A stretch of 63,107 bases of DNA, from the NCBI RefSeq assembly GCF_020172685.1, contig NZ_CP083986.1:3380693-3443799 (forward strand). Reading direction: 5' to 3'. Position 1 is the stretch's first letter; each line of letters begins with the position of its first letter. The translations under genes were made by a program, and so were the position numbers. The notes under the pieces are model-generated. The model did not search any database. It was not told the origin of the DNA and saw only the letters and a program-made list of their open reading frames with translations. This document shows positions 8,131 to 19,631 of the stretch, piece after piece. This DNA is from [Mycobacterium] nativiensis. GTDB lineage: Bacteria; Actinomycetota; Actinomycetes; Mycobacteriales; Mycobacteriaceae.

Positions 8131-9612
8131 TCAGATCGCGGCAGCCAGCTCCCCGCGGGCAGCCTCGTAGGCAGCACCCACCCGGTACAGCCGATCGTCG
8201 GCCAGCGCCGGCGCCATGATCTGCAGGCCGACCGGCAGCCCGTCGTCGGCCGACAGCCCGGACGGCACCGACATGCCGCAGTGCCCGGCCAGGTTCAGCG
8301 GCAGCGTGCACAGGTCGAACAGGTACATCGCCAGCGGGTCGTCGACCTTCTCCCCCAATCGGAACGCCGTCGTCGGCGTCGTCGGGGAGATCAGCACGTC
8401 GACACTCTGGTAAGCCTCGTCCAGGTCACGCGCGATCAGGGTGCGCACCTTCTGCGCCTGGTTGTAGTAGGCGTCGTAGTAGCCGGCCGACAGCGCGTAG
8501 GTGCCGAGCATGATGCGGCGCTTGACCTCCGGGCCGAATCCGGCCGCGCGGGTCAGCGCCATCACCTCCTCGGCGCTGTGGGTGCCGTCGTCGCCGACCC
8601 GCAGCCCGAAGCGCATCGCGTCGAAGCGAGCCAGGTTGGACGACACCTCCGAGGGCAGGATCAGGTAGTAGGCGCTCAGCGAGTAGTCGAAATGCGGGCA
8701 GTCCACCTCGGAGACCTGCGCGCCCAACGCCTTCAGCTGTTCGACCGCGGCGTTGAACGACGCCAGCACCCCCGGCTGGTAGCCCTCGCCGCTGTGCAGC
8801 TGGCGAACCACGCCGATCCGCACCCCGGACAGGTCACCGGTGGCACCGGCGCGCGCGGCGCCGACCACGTCGGGCACCGGCACGTCCAACGAAGTGGAGT
8901 CACGCGGGTCATACCCGGCGATCACCGAGTGCAGCAGCGCGGTGTCGAGCACCGTACGCGCGCAGGGGCCGCCCTGGTCCAGCGACGACGCACACGCCAC
9001 CAGCCCGTAGCGGCTCACGGTGCCGTAGGTGGGTTTGACGCCGACGGTGGCGGTCAACGCGGCCGGCTGGCGAATGGAGCCGCCGGTGTCGGTTCCGATG
9101 GCCAACGGCGCCTGGAACGCCGCCAGCGCCGCGGCACTGCCGCCGCCGGAGCCGCCGGGCACCCGCTCGACATCCCACGGATTGCGGGTCGGGCCATACG
9201 CGGAGTTCTCCGTGGAGGAGCCCATCGCGAACTCGTCCATGTTGGTCTTGCCCAGGATCGGGATACCGGCCGCGCGCAGCCGCGCGGTGACGGTCGCGTC
9301 GTAGGGGGCCTGCCAGCCTTCCAGGATCTTCGATCCGCAGGTGGTGGGCGCGTCGACGGTGGTGAAGACGTCCTTGAGAGCCAGCGGCACCCCGGCCAGC
9401 GCCGAGGGCGCCTCGCCGGCCGCGATGGCCTTGTCCGCGGCGGCCGCCGCGGCCAGCGCCTGCTCGGCGCCGACGTGCAGGAACGCGCCGTAGCTTTGGT
9501 CGGTGGCGGCGATCTGGTCCAGGTGGGCCTGGGTGACCTCGACCGAGGACACCTCGCCGGCGGCGATCCGGGTGGCCAGGGCGGCCGCGTCGGAACGGAT
9601 CAGCTCACTCAC
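8131..9612 (-). CDS. gatA: Glutamyl-tRNA(Gln) amidotransferase subunit A
   Basis: GatA (493 residues) is the glutaminase/amidase subunit of GatCAB, releasing ammonia that is channelled to GatB. The amidase-signature catalytic triad is visible: Lys80 (LALKDVF), cis-Ser155 (PGGSGGGSA) and Ser179 ([10 protein letters not shown]). The start ATG at 9612 overlaps the gatC stop codon by 4 bases (ATGA), indicating translational coupling and a fixed subunit ratio. pfkA follows 41 bases downstream. Confidence 0.97.
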   Translation of the reverse strand: MSELIRSDAAALATRIAAGEVSSVEVTQAHLDQIAATDQSYGAFLHVGAEQALAAAAAADKAIAAGEAPSALAGVPLALKDVFTTVDAPTTCGSKILEGWQAPYDATVTARLRAAGIPILGKTNMDEFAMGSSTENSAYGPTRNPWDVERVPGGSGGGSAAALAAFQAPLAIGTDTGGSIRQPAALTATVGVKPTYGTVSRYGLVACASSLDQGGPCARTVLDTALLHSVIAGYDPRDSTSLDVPVPDVVGAARAGATGDLSGVRIGVVRQLHSGEGYQPGVLASFNAAVEQLKALGAQVSEVDCPHFDYSLSAYYLILPSEVSSNLARFDAMRFGLRVGDDGTHSAEEVMALTRAAGFGPEVKRRIMLGTYALSAGYYDAYYNQAQKVRTLIARDLDEAYQSVDVLISPTTPTTAFRLGEKVDDPLAMYLFDLCTLPLNLAGHCGMSVPSGLSADDGLPVGLQIMAPALADDRLYRVGAAYEAARGELAAAI

Positions 9613-9908
9613 TGGCTCTCCCCCAGGATCTGCGGGACCGCGAAGCGACCCTCTTCGGCTCGTGGGGCGGCCGAGAGCGCCTGCTGCTGGGTCAGACAGG
9701 GCACGATCTCGTCGGCCCGGGTCACATTGACCGCCTTGAGCGGGTTGTCGGTCGCCTCGACGCCGGTGACGTCGACGGACGCAATGGTGCTGACATGGGT
9801 CAGGATCGCGTCGAGCTGGCCGGCGAAGCCGTCCAACTCGGCGTCGGTCAGCGCCAGCCGGGCCAGGCGCGCCAGATGGGCTACGTCGTCACGGGAGATC
9901 TGGGACAC
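9609..9908 (-). CDS. gatC: Glutamyl-tRNA(Gln) amidotransferase subunit C
   Basis: GatC (99 residues, identical in length to Rv3012c) is the small structural subunit that wraps around GatA and GatB. The conserved [22 protein letters not shown] at the N-terminus and [19 protein letters not shown] and RFAVPQIL near the C-terminus are present. GTG at 9908 is chosen because it begins exactly at the family N-terminus (VSQISRDDV). It is the first gene of the gatC-gatA-pfkA unit and is divergent from the ACT-domain gene, with only 41 bases between the two start codons for both promoters. Confidence 0.95.
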   Translation of the reverse strand: MSQISRDDVAHLARLARLALTDAELDGFAGQLDAILTHVSTIASVDVTGVEATDNPLKAVNVTRADEIVPCLTQQQALSAAPRAEEGRFAVPQILGESQ

Positions 9909-9949
9909 GGGTGCAAAGCCTAGTCGCCCGGCTGTGGGACAGTTTTCCT

Positions 9950-12723
<2,774 letters not shown>

Positions 12724-12965
12724 CTATCGGGTCGCATCCGGCCCGGATTTCGGCGCAGAGTGATTTTTGTCGCGGCGGAGCGTTGGCCAGCTGCGAAATA
12801 CCCGAACCGAAGCGAACCGTTCACTGCGCGTACACCAACGCTGATTAATGTGCGCTATGCGTAAGCCATCGTGATGCATGAGAGCTTGCTCAACACCGCG
12901 GGTAACTCACATCTGACAGGGGAACGGGCGAGCATGGCGACACGGCGGCTATTCAAGGGCGTGAC

Positions 12966-13823
12966 CTGATCAGCCCGGCCTCAAGCCCCTCACTGGCATT
13001 GCTGTCGGCAGCCAGTTTCGGGGTCACCGACTTCGTCGGCGGAGTCGCCGCCCGCCAGGTCGCCGCGCTGCGCGTGATCATGATCTCCACCCCGGTCTCG
13101 ATGCTGCTGATCGGTGGCCTGGCCGCGATGTCCGGCGGATCGGTGACACCGAACGCGGCGATCTACGGCGTGCTGGGCGGAATCAGCCAGGCGATCGGTA
13201 TCTGGTGGTTCTTCTCGGCACTGGGCTCCGGGCCGATATCGGTGGTGTCACCGCTGGCCGCGCTGGTCGACGCCTCGGTCCCGGTCGGATTCGGACTGTT
13301 CTCCGGTGAGCGCCTGAGCACGATCGCCATGGCCGGCATCGTGGTGGCGCTGACGGCGGTGGTCCTGATCAGCCGGGAAGCCACCGACGCGGACTCCCAG
13401 CCGCTGCGCTTCACCCGCAAAGTGGCGTGGCTGACGATCGGCTCGGGGGTCGCCCTCGGGCTCAATTTCGTGTGCATCGACCACACCGAAGTCCAGTCGC
13501 GGCTGTGGCCACTGTTGTTCGCCCGGGCCGCCGCGACCGTGCTGGTCATCGGAGTGGCGGCGGCCACCCGCAACGCGACACCACCCTCGGGGTTCCCACT
13601 GCGGTTGGCGTTGATCGCCGGCGTACTGGACACCGCGGCGAACGTGACGATGGTGCTGACACTGCACACCTCGCTGCTGTCGTTGGGCAGCGTGCTGATC
13701 TCGCTGTATCCGGCGGCGACGGTGGTGTTGGCGGTGGTGGTGCTGCGGGAGCGAGTACATCGTTGGCAGGTCGTCGGCATGGTGCTGGCCGCGGTCGCGG
13801 TGACGATGATCACCAACGGCTGA
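12966..13823 (+). CDS. EamA/DMT superfamily membrane transporter
   Basis: A hydrophobic protein with about ten predicted membrane helices in two EamA repeats (FGVTDFVGGVAARQVAALRV in the first, WLTIGSGVALGLNFVCIDHT in the second), ending LAAVAVTMITNG. These are usually exporters or importers of small metabolites; the substrate is unknown. No ATG or GTG is in frame near the beginning. The CTG at 12966 overlaps the stop codon of an 11-residue frame starting ATG at 12934 (CTGA overlap) and preserves the first membrane helix. TTG at 12999 would give 274 residues with a shortened first helix. The gene is absent from this position in M. tuberculosis. Confidence 0.85.
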   Translation: MISPASSPSLALLSAASFGVTDFVGGVAARQVAALRVIMISTPVSMLLIGGLAAMSGGSVTPNAAIYGVLGGISQAIGIWWFFSALGSGPISVVSPLAALVDASVPVGFGLFSGERLSTIAMAGIVVALTAVVLISREATDADSQPLRFTRKVAWLTIGSGVALGLNFVCIDHTEVQSRLWPLLFARAAATVLVIGVAAATRNATPPSGFPLRLALIAGVLDTAANVTMVLTLHTSLLSLGSVLISLYPAATVVLAVVVLRERVHRWQVVGMVLAAVAVTMITNG

Positions 13824-13845
13824 GGCCCCCGGTTAGCCTGGGACG

Positions 13846-14241
13846 GTGCCGCACCCGATCATGTATCGCGACGGCGACCCGGGTCTGGCGGACCTGCGCC
13901 GCATCGCGCTGAGGTTTCCCGAGGCCTTCGAGAAGATCTCCCACGGCCGCCCGGTGTTCTGCGCCCCCAAGATGTTCGCGATCTACGGCGGCAACTCCAA
14001 GGCCGACGGCACGATGGTGCCCTACCCGAACTCGCTGCTGGTCAAGGTCGACGAGTCCGAGCGACGTGCACTCGGCCAGGACAGCCGGTTCTTCTATCCG
14101 ATGTACCTGGGACCGTCCGGGTGGCTGGGACTGGACTTCGGTGCCGCACCGGTGGATTGGGGCGAGGTGGGCGAGCTGGTCGACGCATCGTTTCGGCTGA
14201 CCGCATCGGCGCGGTTGATCCGCCGGCTCGACGGGCTATGA
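13846..14241 (+). CDS. MmcQ/YjbR family protein
   Basis: A 131-residue cytoplasmic protein of the MmcQ/YjbR double-wing fold. The family pattern is visible in LRRIALRFPEAFEKISHGRPVFCAPKMFAIYGG (residues ~16-48), followed by PYPNSLLVKVDESERRAL and the C-terminal WLGLDFGAAPVDWGEVGELVDASFRLTA. The family is often described as DNA-binding-like, but the role is not established. It starts GTG at 13846, or possibly ATG at 13861. It follows the DMT transporter by 22 bases and may be co-transcribed. It converges on the ArsR gene, overlapping it by 6 bases. Confidence 0.85.
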   Translation: MPHPIMYRDGDPGLADLRRIALRFPEAFEKISHGRPVFCAPKMFAIYGGNSKADGTMVPYPNSLLVKVDESERRALGQDSRFFYPMYLGPSGWLGLDFGAAPVDWGEVGELVDASFRLTASARLIRRLDGL

Positions 14242-14547
14242 CCCGTCTTCGACGTGGGCACGCAACCGGCCGATCGTGGCGTCCCAGCGTCGTGACAGCA
14301 CGGCGAGGTAGTCGCCGGCTTCGGCCAGCGGCCGGGTCTGCACCTCCCAGATGCGTTCCCGGCCGCGGCGGGTGCTGCTGACCAGGCCGACCGCCTCCAA
14401 CAGCTGCAGATGTTTGGCGGCGGCCTGACGTGTCACCGGGATCACCTGGGCGACTTGGGATGTCGAGCAGGGACCGCCCTCACACAGCCGGGTGACAATG
14501 CGGAGGCGATTGGGGTCGCCGAGGGCGTCGAAGACCGGCGCCGTCAC
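14236..14547 (-). CDS. ArsR family transcriptional regulator
   Basis: A 103-residue winged-helix repressor: VFDALGDPNRLRIVTRLCEGGPCSTSQVAQVIPVTRQAAAKHLQLLEAVGLVSSTRRGRERIW is the ArsR-type HTH with its beta-wing. No cysteine metal site of the classic ArsR kind is evident (a single CEGGPCS pair only), which fits the non-metal subgroup linked to SRPBCC proteins. GTG at 14547 overlaps the stop codon of the SRPBCC gene by 4 bases (GTGA), so the two are translated as an operon. Two identical dyads (15035-15050 and 15081-15096) upstream of the operon are the likely autoregulatory operators. Confidence 0.92.
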   Translation of the reverse strand: MTAPVFDALGDPNRLRIVTRLCEGGPCSTSQVAQVIPVTRQAAAKHLQLLEAVGLVSSTRRGRERIWEVQTRPLAEAGDYLAVLSRRWDATIGRLRAHVEDGS

Positions 14548-15032
14548 GCCGGCCGGCCCAGCGCCAGGTACTTGCGCACCAGCTCGACCTGGTGTGCCCA
14601 ACCGCCGGAGTTCGCCTCGAACGCACTCGACCGTCGCGATGCGGGCAGCGCGTCGAATCCACTCTCGACGATGGTGAGCAGCACCCCGTCGGGCGTTTCG
14701 GCGAGGGTGAACTCGACCAGCGTCATCGGTTCGTCCGGCACATCGGTGTCCACCGCGAAGGGGTGCCAGCGGTAGGCGAACCGCCGCTGTGGTTCTACGG
14801 CGACGATGTGCCAGGTCCCCCGGTTGCCGGCGTGCGGTTCCTGCAGCCGGGCGACGTCGGCGTCGACGGCGGTCGGGGTGATCGTCGCGGTGATGGGGGT
14901 GCCGGCGACGAACGGGCCGTCGAACCGGACGCCGAACCACTGCCCGAATTCCGCCGGGTCACTGATCGCCCGCCAGACCCGGTCCAGCGATGCCCGCAAC
15001 ACGACCTGCTTTTCGATACGATCGGTACCCAT
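14544..15032 (-). CDS. SRPBCC (AHSA1-like) domain protein
   Basis: A 162-residue START-like/AHSA1 fold protein beginning DRIEKQVVLRASLDRVWRAISDPAEFGQWFG, the standard N-terminus of this family, and ending WAHQVELVRKYLALGRPA. Such proteins bind hydrophobic ligands in a helix-grip cavity and are commonly paired with ArsR repressors, as here. The ATG at 15032 has AGGAGG 6 bases upstream; a TTG at 15038 is less likely. The ribosome binding site lies inside the promoter-proximal operator, so repressor binding there would cover the 5' untranslated region. Ligand unknown. Confidence 0.9.
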   Translation of the reverse strand: MGTDRIEKQVVLRASLDRVWRAISDPAEFGQWFGVRFDGPFVAGTPITATITPTAVDADVARLQEPHAGNRGTWHIVAVEPQRRFAYRWHPFAVDTDVPDEPMTLVEFTLAETPDGVLLTIVESGFDALPASRRSSAFEANSGGWAHQVELVRKYLALGRPA

Positions 15033-15034
15033 AC

Positions 15035-15050
15035 GCAACCTCCTGGTTGC
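15035..15050. promoter_or_regulatory. Operator 1 of the SRPBCC-ArsR operon (GCAACC-N4-GGTTGC)
   Basis: Perfect 6-bp dyad (GCAACC TCCT GGTTGC) overlapping the ribosome binding site of the SRPBCC gene. It is identical in its arms to the site at 15081-15096. The repeated dyad next to an ArsR gene strongly suggests autoregulation. Confidence 0.7.
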
Positions 15051-15080
15051 CTATCAGTAGAGCAGGCGTCGGGCCTATGC

Positions 15081-15096
15081 GCAACCATTTGGTTGC
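15081..15096. promoter_or_regulatory. Operator 2 of the SRPBCC-ArsR operon (GCAACC-N4-GGTTGC)
   Basis: GCAACC ATTT GGTTGC, extended by one more pair to CGCAACC...GGTTGCG, lies 46 bases upstream of operator 1 and 5 bases from the end of the Rv3015c-like gene. The centre-to-centre spacing (about 4.4 helical turns) would place both dimers on similar faces of the DNA. Confidence 0.7.
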
Positions 15097-15100
15097 GTTC

Positions 15101-16114
15101 CTAGACCGCTCCCGGGTCCTGCGCCAGCGCCTCGCCCGCCCGCCGCACCAGGCCCATCGCGGCGCGCGCCCACGCCGGGGTGGCACCGGCCATCCCGCAG
15201 GCCGGGCTGATACCGACCCGCTCGGCCAGCACCGAGCGCGCGAAGCCGATCCGGTCGGTGATGGCGGCCGCCGCGGCCGCGAGCTCCTCCACCGACGGGC
15301 GCCGCGCCGGAGCAAGCGCCGGCAGCAGCCCCAGCACCACGGTGCGGCCCGAGTCGATGAACGCGCCGATCTGGTCGTAGTCGCCCGAGTCCAACGCGGT
15401 GCAGTCCACCGCTACCGCCGGGATATTGCTGCGCTGCAACACGTCCCACGGCAGCTCCGAAGCACAGCTGTGCACCAGCACTTCCCCGCCCACCGCTTCG
15501 GCACACCCGTCGAGCAGCGCGGCGGCCACCGCCTCGTCGATCGCGGACACCGGGCTCAGCGCGGTTACTCCGGCCAGTCGGCCGGTCACCGCGGCGGTCA
15601 GCGACGGCTCGTCGAGCTGCACCACCACCGGGGTGTCCAGGCGCCGGGACAGATCGTCTCGGCGCACCCGCAGTCCCTCGCCCAGGGATGCGGCCAAGTC
15701 ACGCAGCGCACCGGCGTCGGTGATGGCTCGATGCCCGTTCGCCAACTCCAGTTCCGCGGCCAGGGTCAGCGGTCCGGGCCCCTGCAACTTGACCGGGTGT
15801 CCGCTGCCCCGCAGGCCGGCGACCTCCCAGGCCTCTTCGAGCGCATCGGTGTCCTCGCCGAGCAGGCTCACCGCGCGCCGGGTCACCGCGCTGGGGCGCG
15901 CGGACAGCCGGTAGCCGCGCGGGGCGGTGTCGATGGCGATGTCGACCAGCAGCGCGCCGGCCCGGCCGATCAGGTCCGCACCCACCCCGCGGGCCGGCAA
16001 CTCGACCAGATGGGCCAGGCCACCGCCCAGCTCACCGACGACCACCTCGGCGGCTTGACACGCGGATGTACCCGGCCACGACCCCAGTCCGGTCCCGGTG
16101 GCGAAAGCACTCAC
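15101..16114 (-). CDS. Methionine synthase-like (UROD/MetE C-terminal fold) protein, Rv3015c homologue
   Basis: 337 residues, the same length as M. tuberculosis Rv3015c. The sequence resembles the C-terminal barrel of cobalamin-independent methionine synthase: GTGLGSWPGTSACQAAEVVV at the start, LQGPGPLTLAAELEL, VVQLDEPSLTAAVTG in the middle, VLVHSCASELPWDVLQ and ERVGISPACGMAGATPAWA at the end, which retains the His and Cys positions expected for zinc (HSC and PACG). It lacks the N-terminal MetE half, so it is probably not a full methionine synthase. GTG at 16114 is chosen by homology; the open frame extends far upstream only by chance. Confidence 0.88.
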   Translation of the reverse strand: MSAFATGTGLGSWPGTSACQAAEVVVGELGGGLAHLVELPARGVGADLIGRAGALLVDIAIDTAPRGYRLSARPSAVTRRAVSLLGEDTDALEEAWEVAGLRGSGHPVKLQGPGPLTLAAELELANGHRAITDAGALRDLAASLGEGLRVRRDDLSRRLDTPVVVQLDEPSLTAAVTGRLAGVTALSPVSAIDEAVAAALLDGCAEAVGGEVLVHSCASELPWDVLQRSNIPAVAVDCTALDSGDYDQIGAFIDSGRTVVLGLLPALAPARRPSVEELAAAAAAITDRIGFARSVLAERVGISPACGMAGATPAWARAAMGLVRRAGEALAQDPGAV

Positions 16115-16171
16115 CGGCCAACCGTATTGAAGAGGGGTAGCGCCTCGATACGGCGGGTTAGCCTTCGAGGC

Positions 16172-16801
16172 GTGAAGACACTGCGGCTGGCGGCGGTCTG
16201 CGCCGCAGTGTCGGCGGTGTTGGGCTGCACCCGACTGGTCGGCGGGACGGCACTGCCACCCATCACGCCGCCGGCGGCCGACGGCACCGTCAGCGCCGCC
16301 CGGATCATGCTCGACACGCCACGGCTGCGCGCCATCGTCGGCGCCGGCGAGGAGCTGACCATCATCCCCACCATGGAGTCCAGCGCCCCGGTGGACATCG
16401 ACGAACTCGCCGCGACCGTCCCGCCGCCGTGCCGGTTCATCTACGCCGAGACCGCGGTGGTCGGCTCCGGGTTCAGCCAGTTCCGCAAGACCACCTACCA
16501 GTACCCGCCCAAACCCGGGCTGATCTCCGAGGGCGCGACCGTCTACCCGGACCCGGAATCGGCCCGCGGCGCCTTCGACAACCTGGTGGGCACCGTCGCC
16601 GAGTGCGCCGACAGTCCGGCCGGGCCGGGGCTGGTCGGCGACTGGACCGCCGACGAGCAGTCCCTGCACACCCGTGCCGGCGCTTGCGGGCGCTCCTACC
16701 GGGTCAAGTCGGTGGTCCTGCTGGAGGTCACCCACTGCGGCTTCTCGGAGTCGATCGCCGACCTGGTGTTGGTCAACATGGCGGCCGGGATTCCCGGCTA
16801 G
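16172..16801 (+). CDS. lpqA: LpqA-like lipoprotein with PknH-type sensor domain
   Basis: A 209-residue exported lipoprotein. It begins VKTLRLAAVCAAVSAVLGC, a signal peptide with a lipobox (VLGC) acylated at Cys19. The mature part is the extracellular sensor-like domain found in PknH and many mycobacterial lipoproteins, with conserved cysteines (PPPCRFIYAET, VAECADSP, AGACGRSYRV, VTHCGFSES) that probably pair. It corresponds to Rv3016. It starts GTG at 16172, the only start next to the signal. It ends 4 bases into the convergent VOC gene. In M. tuberculosis an ESX/PE/PPE block follows this gene; here it does not. Confidence 0.85.
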   Translation: MKTLRLAAVCAAVSAVLGCTRLVGGTALPPITPPAADGTVSAARIMLDTPRLRAIVGAGEELTIIPTMESSAPVDIDELAATVPPPCRFIYAETAVVGSGFSQFRKTTYQYPPKPGLISEGATVYPDPESARGAFDNLVGTVAECADSPAGPGLVGDWTADEQSLHTRAGACGRSYRVKSVVLLEVTHCGFSESIADLVLVNMAAGIPG

Positions 16802-17286
16802 GGATCGGTCCCGGCCGCTAGGTCTCGGTCGTCGCGCCTGACCCAATGCGAACCGGAGACGCCACCGACCTCCGGTTCGTTGACTCCGAACACGAAGGGC
16901 GCGAAAACAACCTCGCGACCGTCCGGGTCGCGATACGTTTCGGCCCCGGTCGCCGCCCAATATGGGTGGGACTCGACCGGCACGACGCCCGCGGCCCGAA
17001 GACGCCTCGTCGCCACGTCCCGTGCTGTCTCGTCGGGGAAATAGAGGCACAGCTGTTCATGTGCGTCCACCGCGACGCCGTGCGCGGCTTCGACGATTTC
17101 GAGGGTGAGAACCGAGCCCGGCAAGCCGAATATCGCACCGTTGCTGCCGTAGCTTTCGGTGAACGTCGAATACAGCGGCAGTCCGACCAAGTCTCGGTAA
17201 AACGCTACCGCCGCAGTGAAGTTGGATGATCGTCGAGCAAATCGGATCGCGCCGATCGAGCTCAACTCTTCGGGCCAGTCCGCCAT
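16798..17286 (-). CDS. VOC family (glyoxalase-like) protein
   Basis: A 162-residue vicinal-oxygen-chelate fold protein with two beta-alpha-beta-beta-beta modules: IGAIRFARRSSNFTAAVAFYRDLVGLPLYSTF at residues ~13-44, and VVPVESHPYWAATGAETYRDPDGREVVFAPFVFG in the second half, which has the typical DPDGR turn before the last strand. Substrate unknown; the family includes glyoxalases, dioxygenases and resistance proteins. The ATG at 17286 has GGGGGAG 5 bases upstream; GTG at 17292 is less likely. It sits alone between lpqA and mnmA, exactly where M. tuberculosis carries its Rv3017c-Rv3023c ESX/PPE/IS block. Confidence 0.85.
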   Translation of the reverse strand: MADWPEELSSIGAIRFARRSSNFTAAVAFYRDLVGLPLYSTFTESYGSNGAIFGLPGSVLTLEIVEAAHGVAVDAHEQLCLYFPDETARDVATRRLRAAGVVPVESHPYWAATGAETYRDPDGREVVFAPFVFGVNEPEVGGVSGSHWVRRDDRDLAAGTDP

Positions 17287-17310
17287 GCTCACTCCCCCGT
17301 GGGTGTTGAG

Positions 17311-18393
17311 TTAGGGCCGGGCCGAGGTGTCCGAGATCGTCGCGCTGGCGATCACTTCGTCGCCGTCGGGATCCGGGCGGTAGCAGGCCAGGGTCTGGCC
17401 GCGGGCCACACCGCGCAGCGGCTCACGCAGCCGCACCGTCAGCTCGTCGCCGACCAGTTCGGCCACCGCGCCGACCGTCTCGCCGTGGGCGCGCACCTGC
17501 ACCTCGCACTCGACGGGACCGCTCCAGGCGCTTCCCGAGGTGAACACCGGCGCGCGCCCGGTCAGCGCCAGCACGTTCAGGTCGCCTGCCGCACCGACGG
17601 TGACGGTGCCGGTGGTGGCGTCGATGCCGGTCACATACCGCGGTTGCCCGTCCGGGCCGGGACCGGCGATACCCAGGCCCTTGCGCTGGCCGATGGTGAA
17701 GCCGTGCACGCCGTCGTGCTCGGCCAGCACCGACCCGCCCGCGTCCACCACGGCCCCGGGTCGCACCCCGATGTGGCTGCCCAGGAATGTGCGGGTGTCA
17801 CCGGTGGGGATGAAGCAGATGTCGTGACTGTCGGGCTTGCTCGCCACCGCCAGTCCGCGCTCGGCGGCCTCGGCGCGGATCTCCGGTTTGGGTGTGTCAC
17901 CGATCGGGAACGCGGCGTGGCTCAACTGTTCGGCGGTCAGCACCGCCAGCACGTAGGACTGGTCCTTGTCGGCGTCCACCGCGCGGCGCAGCCGGCCGTC
18001 GGCCAGCCGGGCGTAGTGGCCGGTGGCCACCATGTCGAAGCCGAGCGCCAGGGCCCGGGCGGCCACCGCGGAGAACTTGATCTTCTCGTTGCACCGCACG
18101 CACGGGTTCGGAGTCTCGCCGCGCGCATAGGACTCGACGAAGTCGTCGATGACCTCCTCCTGGAACTGCTCGGAGAAGTCCCACACGTAGAACGGGATGC
18201 CCAGCACATCGGCGACCCGGCGGGCGTCGTCGGAATCCTCCCGCGAGCAGCATCCCCGCGAGCCGGTACGCAGCGTGCCCGGGTTGCGCGAGAGCGCCAG
18301 ATGCACGCCGACCACGTCGTGCCCGGCGTCGACCATGCGGGCCGCCGCGACCGACGAATCCACTCCGCCGCTCATCGCGGCCACGACCTTCAC
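17311..18393 (-). CDS. mnmA: tRNA-specific 2-thiouridylase MnmA (TrmU)
   Basis: MnmA (360 residues) thiolates U34 of tRNAs for Lys, Glu and Gln using sulfur from the cysteine desulfurase. The ATP pyrophosphatase P-loop [12 protein letters not shown] (residues 6-17), the [12 protein letters not shown] block with the nucleophile Cys101, and [13 protein letters not shown] with the second catalytic Cys193 are all present, as is [13 protein letters not shown]. The start ATG at 18393 overlaps the stop codon of the iscS-like gene by 4 bases (ATGA), so sulfur donor and acceptor are translationally coupled. Confidence 0.96.
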   Translation of the reverse strand: MKVVAAMSGGVDSSVAAARMVDAGHDVVGVHLALSRNPGTLRTGSRGCCSREDSDDARRVADVLGIPFYVWDFSEQFQEEVIDDFVESYARGETPNPCVRCNEKIKFSAVAARALALGFDMVATGHYARLADGRLRRAVDADKDQSYVLAVLTAEQLSHAAFPIGDTPKPEIRAEAAERGLAVASKPDSHDICFIPTGDTRTFLGSHIGVRPGAVVDAGGSVLAEHDGVHGFTIGQRKGLGIAGPGPDGQPRYVTGIDATTGTVTVGAAGDLNVLALTGRAPVFTSGSAWSGPVECEVQVRAHGETVGAVAELVGDELTVRLREPLRGVARGQTLACYRPDPDGDEVIASATISDTSARP

Positions 18394-19583
18394 CGAGCTA
18401 CCTTCATCGCGCCCACCCCCGCCGCGGCCAGCATGGCCTGCCGGGCCCGGTCCACCGCGCCGGGCAGCACCGCCAGCACGGCGTCCACGTCATCATCGAC
18501 GCTGGTGTGCCCCAACGACAGTCGCAGCGATCCCCGCGCCGTCACCGGGTCGGCACCCATCGCCATCAGCACATGCGACGGCCGAGCCACCCCGGCGGTG
18601 CACGCCGAGCCGGTGGAGCATTCGACGCCATTGGCGTCCAGCAGCATCAGCAGCGAGTCGCCCTCGCAGCCGGCGAACGTGAAGTGTGCGTTGCCCGGCA
18701 GCCGATCGGTGCGCGACCCGTTGACGCAGGTGTCGGAGATACTCACCAGCACTCCGTCGATGAGCCTGTCACGCAGCGCCGCCACCCGGTCGGCGGTGAC
18801 CTCCAACGACCCCACCGCGATCGCCAACGCCGCGGCCATCCCGACGGCACCCGCGACATCCGGTGTGCCGGAACGGATATCGCGTTCCTGGCCGCCGCCG
18901 TGCGCCAGCGGAACACACGTCACATCCCGCCGCACCAGCAGCGCACCGACCCCGCAGGGCCCGCCGAACTTGTGCGCGGTCAAGGTCAGCGCCGACAGCC
19001 CGCTGGCGCCGAAGTCGACCGGCAACGACCCGACCGCCTGCACCGCATCGGAGTGCATCGGCACCCCGGATTCGGCAGCGACCGCGGCGAGTTCGGCGAT
19101 CGGCAACACGGTGCCGACCTCATTGTTGGCCCACATCACCGACACCAGCGCGACGTCATCGGAATCGCGCAGGGCTTCCCGCAGCGCGGCCGGTGACACC
19201 GAGCCATCGGTCTCGGTCGGCAGCCAGGTGATCTCGGCGCCTTCGTGCTCGGCGAGCCAGTTGACCGAGTCCAGCACCGCGTGGTGCTCGACCTCGGTGG
19301 TGATGATCCGGCGCCGGCGCGCATCGGCGTCGCGGCGAGCCCAGTAGATGCCCTTGATCGCCAGGTTGTCGCCGTCGGTGCCGCCGGCGGTGAACACCAC
19401 CTCCGACGGGCGCGCGCCCAGCTGGGCCGCGATGGACTCCCGGGACTCCTCCATCCGGCGGCGCGCACCGCGGCCGGCGGCGTGCAGCGACGAGGCGTTG
19501 CCGACCGTGCCCATCACGGCCGTCATCGCCTCGATGACCTCGGGGTACATCGGGGTGGTGGCAGCGTGATCCAGATAGACCAT
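18390..19583 (-). CDS. iscS: Cysteine desulfurase (IscS-like)
   Basis: A 397-residue class V aminotransferase-fold enzyme that takes sulfur from cysteine for tRNA thiolation and Fe-S assembly. It begins [20 protein letters not shown]. The PLP-binding Lys205 (LTAHKFGG), His101 (TEVEHHAVL) and the catalytic cysteine loop [11 protein letters not shown] (Cys328) are present. The normally invariant GGTESDN/NN motif reads GGTDGDN at 68-73, an unusual double change to check. The ATG at 19583 matches the Mtb start; the open frame to 19628 adds no homology. It overlaps mnmA by 4 bases, as in Mtb Rv3025c/Rv3024c. Confidence 0.95.
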   Translation of the reverse strand: MVYLDHAATTPMYPEVIEAMTAVMGTVGNASSLHAAGRGARRRMEESRESIAAQLGARPSEVVFTAGGTDGDNLAIKGIYWARRDADARRRRIITTEVEHHAVLDSVNWLAEHEGAEITWLPTETDGSVSPAALREALRDSDDVALVSVMWANNEVGTVLPIAELAAVAAESGVPMHSDAVQAVGSLPVDFGASGLSALTLTAHKFGGPCGVGALLVRRDVTCVPLAHGGGQERDIRSGTPDVAGAVGMAAALAIAVGSLEVTADRVAALRDRLIDGVLVSISDTCVNGSRTDRLPGNAHFTFAGCEGDSLLMLLDANGVECSTGSACTAGVARPSHVLMAMGADPVTARGSLRLSLGHTSVDDDVDAVLAVLPGAVDRARQAMLAAAGVGAMKVAR

Positions 19584-19631
19584 GACCCGCCCAGAATACC
19601 GGGCACTTCCACCGGCCTCGGCGGCCATACG

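Noticed and set aside
7058..8311. Longer pfkA with a 74-residue N-terminal extension
   Set aside because: The extension is coded by DNA overlapping gatA and is Arg/Gly-rich; the family N-terminus [14 protein letters not shown] begins at 8089.
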